A DNA stretch of 64,000 nucleotides. It comes from Arctopsyche grandis (taxonomy: Eukaryota > Arthropoda > Insecta > Trichoptera > Hydropsychidae). Below the pieces are notes generated by a model. That model was not told where the DNA came from and made no database searches. It saw only the letters and a list, made by a program, of their open reading frames with translations. A program made the translations under genes and the position numbers. Location of the stretch: contig NC_135366.1 of NCBI RefSeq assembly GCF_051622035.1, positions 5,053,001 through 5,117,000 of the forward strand, in the 5' to 3' direction. This document shows, piece after piece, positions 44,314 through 54,309 of the stretch (positions within the stretch are counted from its first letter, which is position 1; each line of letters begins with the position of its first letter).

Positions 44314-45777
44314 TTAAAAATTATACGATATTCCTCTTAGGTATGTCTCCAAACTTTGTCGATTAGCCCAATTGGCTGTGACGTTTTTTATCCTCTCTGC
44401 CAATTGTACGTATTTCGGCCGCTGTTGTCTTCCCATAACTCCGGAGTTTAGTTCTTCTACTAACTTCTCGGTCTCGGCTTGGAGACCTTGAAGGGCTTTC
44501 AAAAATTTCCAGAGGTTTGGAAATTGGGCTCCAATTGTATAGCCAACTTTCATATGGAAGCCTTCCACTTCGTTATCTGTTTTTCCATAATTATGTATTA
44601 TTCGGTCTCGAACATTCCATATGTCTATGGAAGCTACCCGAGGTTCACGCCTTACATTCGCTATGATTTTCCCAATATAATTTACCTCAAAATAAATGAG
44701 GAAATCATCGACCTTTTGTTGGATTTCTCGCTCTTGTTCCAATAGCCAAGGGTTGAGAATTTGGAGGAGTTCCTCCCAGCTTTCGACTACATTTTCTGGA
44801 GGAACGAATGCTAAAGCCAACACCATTTTAAATTTAATTGCATTTTCCTGATTATCATAAAATTCCGTTAATCCCAATTCCTGGATTTTTCTATAGATAC
44901 TTTGGGACAGATGGAAAAAGCAACCCGTTACTTGCGCATTTGGCCATTGGTTTTGAACGGCATTGATGGCTGCCCTCTCGAAATCCATCATTACCCTATT
45001 AGGTTCCCAATCTTGAATATACATTTTTAATTGACTAAAGAGTCTATTGTATGTGGTTCCACTTTTATCTGGAAGCAGACAAAATATTAAGGGAACCGCC
45101 TTCCCCGGCTTTTGGTCAGTGCCCTCCAGTCGCGTGCCATGTATAAAATATAGCTGCGTGAATAGTGGTGGAGCAGTTTTGAATGTACCGTCCATTAGTA
45201 TGCTCTGGCAACTTTTTAAAAATTCTAAATTCTTTCTCGTTGTGAACATTAAAATTCTTTCTTCAGAACCAGAGCCTGAATCCCAAAATAAAAATTGCTC
45301 CGGTGTAGTTGTGCTACCTGTTATTTGATACTCTGTAGGTACATCTATGTCGCTCCTTGTTATTGGCAGAGGAAGTGGTACTTGTGCTTTATTCCTCTGC
45401 CTTTGTACATTTCTCTTCAAATGATTTATCGAAGGCAATCTTGCCCTGGCTACATCAGTCGCTGCCATTAACGATCTTTGCACTATGCTAGTGGTGGTGC
45501 TGGCACCGATAGCGTTCGATGCCGCTTGCTGCATAAAGCCTTGAATTTGGCGTATCTCACGCCTTAGCCTATCGGGCAAGTGGCTGTGCTCCTTAGTTTG
45601 CCGAAACTCGCGTCTGTTAGATTTTGTGATTGCACGTCCATTGCATATTTTTCGGTTTTCGCAAACCCAATACTCCGTTTCAGTATCTATACCCGATCGA
45701 TGACGCGTGTAGCAGAATCCATCGCATATTAATAAAACTCCATTCTTTTGCGTCCTTTCAAATGTCATATCCTGCAT
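44314..45777 (-). CDS. MULE transposase with FLYWCH zinc finger
   Basis: A single open frame of 487 residues with no internal stop. Residues 10-66 form a FLYWCH-type zinc finger (YWVCENRKICNGRAIT, then a KEHSH pair), a DNA-binding module common in animal MULE transposases. Residues 185-300 carry the MULE core: ILMDGTFKTAP with D196, RVMMDFERAA with D265, then a CFFHL motif (C286, H289). The final acid is in the NEVEGFH motif (E405), so the DDE set and the C/H motif are all present. The enzyme would cut element ends and join them to a new site. The ATG at 45777 is directly preceded by TTTATACAG, so an upstream 5' exon is possible. It sits centrally between matched arms of the element. Confidence 0.92.
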   Translation of the reverse strand: MQDMTFERTQKNGVLLICDGFCYTRHRSGIDTETEYWVCENRKICNGRAITKSNRREFRQTKEHSHLPDRLRREIRQIQGFMQQAASNAIGASTTTSIVQRSLMAATDVARARLPSINHLKRNVQRQRNKAQVPLPLPITRSDIDVPTEYQITGSTTTPEQFLFWDSGSGSEERILMFTTRKNLEFLKSCQSILMDGTFKTAPPLFTQLYFIHGTRLEGTDQKPGKAVPLIFCLLPDKSGTTYNRLFSQLKMYIQDWEPNRVMMDFERAAINAVQNQWPNAQVTGCFFHLSQSIYRKIQELGLTEFYDNQENAIKFKMVLALAFVPPENVVESWEELLQILNPWLLEQEREIQQKVDDFLIYFEVNYIGKIIANVRREPRVASIDIWNVRDRIIHNYGKTDNEVEGFHMKVGYTIGAQFPNLWKFLKALQGLQAETEKLVEELNSGVMGRQQRPKYVQLAERIKNVTANWANRQSLETYLRGISYNF

Positions 45778-45779
45778 CT

Positions 45780-48000
45780 GTATAAAGAAATAAATAAATT
45801 ATAAATAATTTTACTAACTAGAGAAATTATAATATAATTATTATTTCACTTTAAGGCCGATCGAGCCCATTTTTGGCAAATATCGCGCGCGCCTACGAGT
45901 TGCGCTATTTTATTATTTTTTCCCTCGTAGATAATCTACAATAATATCCAAGATTTTTAACAAAATGAAAAATAGATATCCTTCTTATTGTTTTTTTTTT
46001 AGGTTTTAAAAATGAATCTATAATTGAAATAATGAACGCTAAACATAACTTAAATTTATAAGTTTGGCTTTAGTTAAATTAGGCTTTACTGTGAAGCTAT
46101 TTACGAGTTCGTCGATCTGTAACATCTCTCATAACAATAAAACAATAACAACAAAATATTTCTTAACAATAACAATAAAACTTGACTCTTTGTTGTTTTA
46201 ACCAACAGCTGCAATATTTCCGGGTAAGTTTAAGAAATAAATACTCATTTGAAACGACATATGCCATTCATAAATAAACAGACAAAGCTGTTTTTTGCGT
46301 AAAGGGCTGTAGTGCACACAATATTGACTGTGACTAATTACTACTTTTTATGTACGTACGTATCTTAGGGTTGCCATAATTGTCGAACCACCGAAGGGGA
46401 CTTCCCCCCCAAAAAAAAAAAACACTCATAGCTTTCATAGCTTTATACACTCGAAATTCATAGCTTTGTTATAAAAAATTGTGCAATCTTTTAAAACAAT
46501 GCATCTGTACCAAATCTAAAATCAAACAATATAGATTAATAGGCGATTCAATTTAATAAAACCAAATAGAACCTTACCTTAACATTTTAATTCATACGTT
46601 CTTCTCTCGCCTTTACTCTTCTTTGAATTGGGCGACTTCATGTTTTCGTTTTTTGGAGCAGCTCTTTTTCCCCTTTTATATAATTATATAGTTCAATGCA
46701 CGACATTTTATAATACATACACTTTTTTATAACACGCTTTTCACTGTGTCAATATAATGCGAATTGCGCTCATCTGTTCAGTGAGCTTTATGTAATTAAT
46801 GAGAACACACGTTCAACATAGGCATTTTGCGGTGGGATGGTGAACAAGTATTGTTAACTTGATAACCTTATTAGAACTTTATAATACCAGAGAAATTATA
46901 AATTTATTACATAGATATATGTATATTTTTCTATAATAAATGTGATCGAGCTTATCAACTGTGAATAGCTAAAAATTATTATTCTAATGCTACAAACCGA
47001 AGTTGAAGAGGACATTGAAGAGATTTCGAACCCACCATTTGCCTATTGTCCTAGGGTTTTACGCAAAGAAAAAAATGCATTCAATAGCCTCTAACATGAG
47101 GGTAGTAAAATTTTATAACCCATTTGTCTTTTTACATATTTTCGTCCATTTGTGTAGACAATTCATCTGTCAATCATAGAACTAATTTCAAAATATATTA
47201 TTGTTTTGCCATCTCTATTCAACGCGCGTGATTTTTTTTACATTTACATTTTAATTGCATTTTACATCAATCGTGTGTCTTTTACATGTCAAAATGAAAT
47301 TTTGTATGCAACTCTTACGCATAATAGTTAGTTGTAAATGATGCAATATTAATGTGAAACATAAAGGAGGTATGTAAAAATAATTTTAGCTGGGGATTAA
47401 GGAACCCGTTGCCCAAAAAAAAAAGGTTGACTATTGTAAATTTCTAATGTCTGCCTTTTTTACATACCTCCTTTTTTCTCCAATACAATGTCCGATTCAT
47501 ACATTTGTTTTTTGTTAAACAATAAGTAAAATCTCTCCATCATAAATCCTAATAGTCGTAATTCGAGACTTGATTGTAAAATAATACATTAAATTTATCT
47601 AAATTAATATTTGATATTCTTGCCTTATAATTGTATAATGAAATATTAAGTTTAAAAAAAACTTTCATTTTACATATAGCTTGCAAATGTACACTAGAAG
47701 ACTTATTTGCAGAAGAAATAAAATAATTGCATTTTTAAACAAAATTTTGGAAAAAAATTATGTGAATTTGATTTAGAGACGCCGTAAAGGTCACATTCAA
47801 TGTTAAAACTCGAAGTACACGTGACCGCTGGCTGGGAACTGTTTTATCAAAATAAAACGTGGCGATCAACGTTTATTTATTTATATATTATCTTAGCTAT
47901 CAAGCTAATTTTAAAATTACTTAACTCTAAAATTTATAATTATCTTATATGTACTGTCCCTCACAGAGGTCTTCGGTGTTAAACTAATTCAATGACATAC
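45780..48000. other. MULE interior, no second gene seen
   Basis: AT-rich. A stretch at 47340-47480 contains the phrase GGAGGTATGTAAAAA and, inverted, TTTTTTACATACCTCC about 100 bases on, a weak hairpin. No open frame of convincing composition. Confidence 0.5.
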
Positions 48001-48512
48001 GCTTAAAAACTAAATTATTCATTTGAAATAAAGTAAATTTTGGAGACGGTTGAGAAGCCCTGCCATATAAACTAATGCAATGTAATCTGCAGTTCATACG
48101 CTCGGAAAGTTTTTTTTTTCAATTTAAATACGTAAATATTGGATACGGTTGGGAACCCCTGTCATTTATACTAATTCAATGACATCTTAAAATGATATTC
48201 AATGAGTCACAATGACATTCGCTTAAAATGTAATTGTTCAATTTAAATAAGTATATGTTGGTACGGTTGAGAACACCTTTAATTTATAATAATTTAATAA
48301 CATCCGCGATCTATACGATAAAAAGTACCATATACATCGATAAATATAATACAATAAAAAGTTACTTTTGCCATTAAAATAGGATAATTTAGGATTTTTG
48401 AACATTTTGAACATTTTGTCGCGGGTACATTTTGTCAGTGCACTAATTTTCGGGTACATTTTGTCGTTGAACATTTTGGCCTTGCACCAATTGTCGCGTC
48501 CCCCTCTCTGCT

Positions 48513-49938
48513 ACTGCGTGTATATGCGTATTATGTATGGCGGGAAGGTTATACATACAATGAAAGAGTTTGTAAATCTGTTTGTGAAGTTTATTTAATG
48601 GTGCGTACGCACCAAACCAACGAAGGGCACACAGGCCAACTTTGCTGAAACCAGTAGCGTACAAATATCGAAATAAAAATTAAATTAAATACCATAATTA
48701 AAACTATTATTATTATATTAAAATTAAATTCAAATATAAAAATAAAAAATCAAATTAAATATTGGAAGTAAAATACACAATTTAAATAAATTTTAGAGAT
48801 TGAGCTTAAATTAGATCATCATTGATGTTTTGAATTACAACAATGTCTTGAATTACGACGATAAGCATTTATAACGAAAATTTTTTTTGTTATTATTTCT
48901 TAAAAGTCGTCACGATATCCACTATCCTTTGAGAAAACAATTATACGGTATCACACTTTAGCCTATATATGGTTGTAAGAGTTGATTTGAGATTGTATTT
49001 GTATATTTATGAATTCGCTCCCATTCGATCAAGTTTTTCTCAAAAATGAAACAAAAAGAACTTTTTTGTTATCTAAATTTATTTATATCTATAAAAGTAG
49101 TAATTTTGTCAATTATTGAAATAAGTAATTTTTCTGGAATTTTGAAACGGAATTGACGGGTTTTTTTGGATTATTATCTAGTTTTGCGGAGGGAAATACC
49201 GGAGCGCACATGCCGCACCACTACATCATGCACGACTGTATTATACCTATACTTTTACATTGTTGATAAAAATAACAAACAATTTTTTTTATATTACTTA
49301 TGTGTTGGGAACTTCGTAACCACCGTGTATGAAAAAGCGAAGATACGTCCTCCTACGTCGAACGCCGAAGCGAAACTAATGACCACTGCATGTATATACA
49401 CTAATACTGTCACCCAGGTCGCTCGTTTCTTGAACAGACTCGGTTTCTTGAACATTCATCGGATAATGTGTGCTTTTTATTTTGTTTTTCTTTGTGATTG
49501 CCGACCGACTCAAAAATATAGAATTCTCTATTAATTTTATTTCGCCGAAAAAAAAAAAAAAACGACAACTCTAATTGTTGGGTGTGACCAGTTTTAGTGT
49601 GACGGGTAACGACGTGTGACCGATCTAGTGCGACCGGTTATCCTGTTCCCGGTTCACATTTGACTAGTAATCACCGAACCGAATGTCGGTACGGTTTTTT
49701 TTTTGGGGGGGGGGGGGGGAGGGTGCCCCTGTCGGTCGGCCGACAATTGTGGCAGCCCTAATTTAGCCTTGTATGAATACCCATATGTGAATTGAGCTCT
49801 GATTTTTTAAGTTTTTTTTTAATTTTGTCATACAATTATAATATAGTAGCCACTATTGTCAACAATATTCTTACAGGTATTTTTTTTATGTATTTGAACC
49901 GCTCCGTAAAATATATTCGAAAGAGCGCTTCTATTATT
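48513..49938. other. Spacer between MULE and gene F
   Basis: No gene. 48603-48870 repeats the AT-rich block seen at 39785-41860 but lacks the hAT element. 49430-49680 repeats 42060-42525, including the ATCGGATAATGTGTG phrase and the GTCACAC-type block (49580-49680). A minus-strand zinc-finger scrap (ending near 49765) lies just before the 3' flank of gene F. Confidence 0.6.
49580..49680. repeat. GTGTGAC-motif block, MULE-like
   Basis: Starts GGTGTGACCAGTTTTAG and ends AGTAATCACCGAACC, that is, GG...CC tips. The right tip equals the left tip of the family 3 MITEs, complemented. About 95 bp, with no clear duplication at its flanks. Confidence 0.5.
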
Positions 49939-52308
49939 TTAACATTTCTCTGGCTTTACCTCAGTATGAGTAGTACATGTTTTTGAGCAATTGTCACATT
50001 TGTGTGGTTTTAGCCCCTTATGAATACCCATATGTAAATTGAAGTCTGATTTTCTAAGGTATGTTTTTGAACAAGTGTCACATTTGTAGGGCTTTACCCG
50101 AATATGAGTAACCATATGTAAACTAACATTATGTTTCGTAGCAAATGTTTTTGAACAAATGTCACATTGGTGTGGCTTTAACCCAATATGAATAAGCATG
50201 TGTCTTTTGAGGACTGATTTTCCAAAGAATGATTTTAAACAAATGTCACATTTGTATGGCCTTACCCCAGTATGAATACCCATATGTTCACTGAGTTCAT
50301 GTTTTCTATGGAATGATTTGAAACAAATGTCACATTTGTGTGGCTTTACCCCAGAATGAATAAACATGTGTGAATTAAGGTGTGATTTTCTAAGGAATGA
50401 TTTTGAACAAATGTCACATTTGTGTGGTGCTAGCCCCTTATGAATACCCACATGTGAATTGAGGTCTGATTTTCTAACGAATGATTTTGAACAAATGTCG
50501 CATTTGTGTGGCTTTAACCCATTATGACTACCCACATGGGAATTGAGGTCTGATTTTCTAACGAATGATTTTGAACAAACGTCACATTTGTGTGGCTTCC
50601 CAGTATGAATAATCATATGTGAACTAAGACTATATTTCGTAGTAAATGTTTTTGAACAAACGTCACATTTGTGTTGTTTCACTCCAGTATGAATACGTAT
50701 ATGTTCACCAAGTCTCCAATTTCTAGTAAAAGATTTTGAACAAATTTCGCATTTGTGCGGCTTGACCCCAGTATGTATAACCATATGTTCATTGAGTTGA
50801 GATTTTCTAAGAAATGATTTTAAACAAATGTCACATTTGTATGGCTTTAACCCAGTATGAATACCCTTATGTAAAATGAGTTGAAATCTTGTAACGAATG
50901 ATTTTAAACAAACGTCACATTTGTGTGGTTTTAGCCCCTTATGAATAACCATATGTGAATTGAGATCTGATTTTCTAAGGAATGATTTTGAACAAATGTC
51001 ACATTTGTGTGACTTTACCCTAGTATGAATCAAAATGTGTGAATAGAGTTGTGATTTTCTAAGGAATGAATTTGAACAAATGTCACATTCGTATGGCCTT
51101 ACCCCAGTATGAATACCCATATGTACACTGAGTTGACGTTTTCTACCGAATGATTTAAAGCAAACTTCACATTTGTGTGGCTTTACCCCAGTATGAACAT
51201 TCATGTGTTCACTTAGTCTAGCTTTCCTGTTAAAAGATTTTGAACAAATGTCACAATAATGCAGTTTTCTTCGAGTATCACAGTTTTTTGGTGTCACACT
51301 ATTGATTTTATGGTCCACTTCAGAATGTGTAGAGCACATCTTATCTGAAGCTTTTCTACACGGTAATTCTTCCGCTAGAATGTGTCTATTGTTATCTATT
51401 ATTGCTGTCACATTATCACTGGAAGCAATTTTTCTTCCAGAAGTCTAAAATATAAACCGAACGTTATTCAATTAAACATGAGTACTGATAGTGTGATTAG
51501 ATGTAATTTTACATGTGCATTTATGTTTTCGATTAAGTAGATGTTTTTTTAAGAATCGATCTAAAGAACTTGAATCCTATTTACTAACCTCGACGTCGTC
51601 TGGTGAATTAGAAATGTTGGGTGAACAATCGGCACCTAACTCATCTTCCCATATCAAATCTTCCAGCCAAACTTCCTCTGGCTTGACTTTCAAATTATTT
51701 ATTATTGCTGCCTTATTATCTCTTGAAGTAATTTTTCTTCCAGGGTTCTAAAAAATGAACCGAACGTTATTCAATTAAACATCTGTATTTAGTGTGATTA
51801 GATGTCATTTTACATGTGAATTTATATTATCGAATAAGTGGATGTTTCGCTAATAATCGATCTAAAGAACTTAAATCATACCTCGCCATGGTCTGGTGAA
51901 CTAGAAATATTGGGTGGGCAATCAGCACCCAACTCATCTTCCCATATTAAATCTTTCAGCAAAACTTCCTCTGGCTTGATTTTCAAATACTTGTCTAATT
52001 CCACCCTCGACGTTGTGTCATTCCGAAAACAAGCCTTTCGAAAGCTGTCGAACAATTCCAGATTGTTGACACAAGAAAGGCATATCATATCTGGCAGATG
52101 GTCTCCTTTCCTAACCTGCAAATGTGAAAGGTATTGACGACTACGAGGAGTAGCGAATTTACAATAGCAATGGTTCAAGTTTAACGTGACTGACCCGCAG
52201 CTGACAGCACGTCCAAATGCGTTGCACCAAACGCGTTGGATGAGGGTCGTCATGGATGGAGACGAAGGACTCTGCTGGAGCAGAGCAGAGGCAAAGTCTG
52301 CACTCCAT
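49939..52308 (-). CDS. ZAD-C2H2 zinc-finger protein, gene F (15 fingers, fusion gene)
   Basis: Exon 1 (52308-52195) encodes MECRLCLCSAPAESFVS. Exon 2 (52115-51882) completes the ZAD and acidic linker. The finger exon (51444-49939) has a leader and fifteen full C2H2 fingers, plus a sixteenth that is cut short (HKCDNCSKTCTTH) before the same TEVKPEKC tail as gene E. The protein is 617 residues, or 670 if the extra in-frame exon at 51589-51747 is used. Splice sites match the other genes, except that exon 2 ends GAG then GTATGA. Short HTGKPHKC linker before finger 9. No stop inside. Because the ZAD exons and the finger exon are separated by a chimeric exon, this gene looks like a fusion of two tandem ancestors. 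Likely a nuclear DNA-binding regulator. Confidence 0.88.
51589..51747 (-). other. Chimeric cassette exon in gene F
   Basis: 159 bp, 53 codons, open and phase 0 on both sides, after a TTTTTTAG acceptor and before GAG then GTTAGT. Its first 20 or so codons (NPGRKITSRDNKAAIINN) match the start of the finger exon. The rest (LKVKPEEVWLEDLIWEDE onward) matches the end of ZAD exon 2. Both flanking introns are copies of the same intron 2. It may be spliced in, giving a repeated linker, or skipped. Confidence 0.85.
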
Positions 52309-53399
52309 CGCTTCTCTTGAGGGAGAAGCACAAACTCCCGGAGAGTGGATAGTGGACAATGGAGGCCTAGATGTGGGGTTTCCAGATTTCGCGTGTCATA
52401 TTTAGGGTTGCCAACCATAATTTCACCTGGAAAATCCAGGCATTTGTACGATGGCAAGAAAAGACCAACTTACTGAAATCATTCATTAAGTTGGAGTCGG
52501 AGTCGGTAAATTTTAATCTGACTCCACAGCCCCGATTTCACTAGTCTGTATTTTTGGTGTTTACATTTTTGGTCTTTGTTTAAATATGACGGGTTAGTAT
52601 TTACGAGTATATTATACGGTTAATCATAGGCGGATTCAAGGGGAGTGACATGGGTGCTATTGCGCCCCCCTTGGGACGAATTTAATTTCATATATATTGT
52701 AAATTTTTCATATTTAAATATATATTATATATATCGGATTTATATTTTTATAAATATGTATTAAGTTCCATTTATTTTAAACGTACACTGTTGCACGAGT
52801 TTTCTACCTACATGTAAGTCGTCGACCATCGATATTTAGCAATAACTGGAAGAAATTGAGCGGGTTGAGCGAGCTCGGTGCGGACGTGCGTTTGTTTGTT
52901 GTCCCGATAAGTATGTAGAATTTTGTGTTAAATTGGAGCTAAAGAGGAGGTGCTGGGATGAGTATTTAGCTCTTCTGGCGCCTCGCAAGTTAGTACATAT
53001 TCAGAATCATTACCTATGCTTGATTTCATATATTTTTTAAATGGAATTTAAATTTATAATATTTTCATATTTACATAATTACTCACATAATTTCGATCAC
53101 ATTTCTTTTGATAATATATTATTATTAACGTCGATTGATTTATTAATGAAAGTATTGATAATATTTTACGTTGAATTATTTCATATTTAATATTGAGTGT
53201 TGAATGGTTTATATTTCAATGTTGAATTATTTCATAATTGATTATTTAATATTGAGTGTGAATTTTATTTAATGTTGATAATTTAATATATTGGATACTT
53301 GTACTCAACGTTAACGTTATTGTTTGGTACTAATTTCATAAATATTATGATTGTGAATAAACTGTCAATATATGTAAATATATCATAAATGGAAACACA
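52309..53399. other. Upstream of gene F and spacer
   Basis: 52370-52620 resembles the upstream region of gene C (GGTTGGCAACCCTAAAT and a GTTGGAGTCGGAGTCGG / CTGACTCCACAGC block). From 52620 to 53399 no gene is seen; 53130-53290 has repeated TTGAATTATTTCATA phrases. Confidence 0.5.
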
Positions 53400-54309
53400 C
53401 GTCCGTCCGCACGGAGTAATTACTAAGCTCAGAGCAGAGCTCCATGCAACCGCTCAGGTCCCCAAGTTGCAAATAGGGGAACGACTCTTGTAGTCAACTA
53501 CCATGGCGACATGGTGGTCCTGGAGAAGGAGCGCTGAGATAAGAGTGGTGATGAGTGAATCCGTGGTAAGTTTCACTCTATAAAATGTCACACAACACTA
53601 TGACGGTCTCAGGTCAGCGGCGAGTAAGTGCCGCCGCTTATCAAAAGCACAACCCGGTTTTGAAAGGTACCGTAACACCTTTCATAGAGAAGGAAACTCC
53701 ATAAAAAATTCGCTGGTAGTGGGCAGCAGCTCTGTCAGTACCATCCACGGCGGAAGTATATGCAATATACTAAAACGACAAAAAATGGAAGATTCAAAGC
53801 GACGTGGTAGCCACTCAATCGGTTTGAATTCTGCGGAGCAGAAGGTTTGGGGAAAACTACTGTGCTCTCATATCCCTAGTATAACCACCATGAAGAGAAA
53901 ACCTAAAACCACGGCCCGAGTCTCCGGCGTCCCTTCAATGGGACAGGGGTGCTAAGAATCCCCGGACTCAAAGTGGTGAACATACGAAAAATTGGTACAT
54001 GGAACGTTAGGACCATGTATCAAGCAGGTAAAATTGAAAATCTGCAAATAGAAATGAAAAAAAACCAAATACAGATGCTCGGCATAAGCGAAGCTAGATG
54101 GCCTGAAGCAGGAAAAACGATGCATTGCAATGGATATACGAATTACTACTCGGGATCGCTTGACGGCACTCATAAGAATGGTGTTGCTGTGATTCTGGAA
54201 GACGACATCAGTAAAAGTGTGAGAAACTTTATTCCGTTATCTGAACGAGTCATGATGATACAATTAGTTGGAAAACCTATAAATGTTAACATAATACAAG
54301 TATATGCCC
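53400..54309 (+). mobile_element. RTE-like LINE, 5' part with endonuclease
   Basis: Starts with a GC-richer 5' region. Then, from about 53964, a frame reads KIGTWNVRTMYQAGKIEN, LGISEARWPEAGK, a GVAVILEDDIS stretch and VNIIQVYAP. These are the N and E motifs of the apurinic-like endonuclease of RTE-type LINEs (often annotated as craniofacial development protein 2-like). The frame is cut by the hAT tip at 54310, and the reverse transcriptase does not resume on the far side. A short upstream frame (53719-53955) may be part of the same protein in another frame. Confidence 0.85.

Larger units (their letters stand above)
42535..48503 (-). mobile_element. Complete-looking MULE with FLYWCH transposase
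   Basis: A 5,969-bp Mutator-like element flanked by an exact 9-bp duplication CTCTCTGCT (42526-42534, 48504-48512). Tips are GGTTACACGACAATTGG and, at the right, the complement of GGGGACGCGACAATTGG. About 100 bp of each arm match closely and are built from iterated ACAAAATGTTC / ACAAAATGTACCC motifs. Next to the left arm is a 197-bp tandem array (42653-43344); about one related unit is next to the right arm. One open transposase gene (45777-44314) is inside. The rest is AT-rich with no other gene seen. Nine-base duplications and motif-built arms are the marks of Foldback/NOF-type MULEs; the relation is inferred from structure. Confidence 0.92.
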
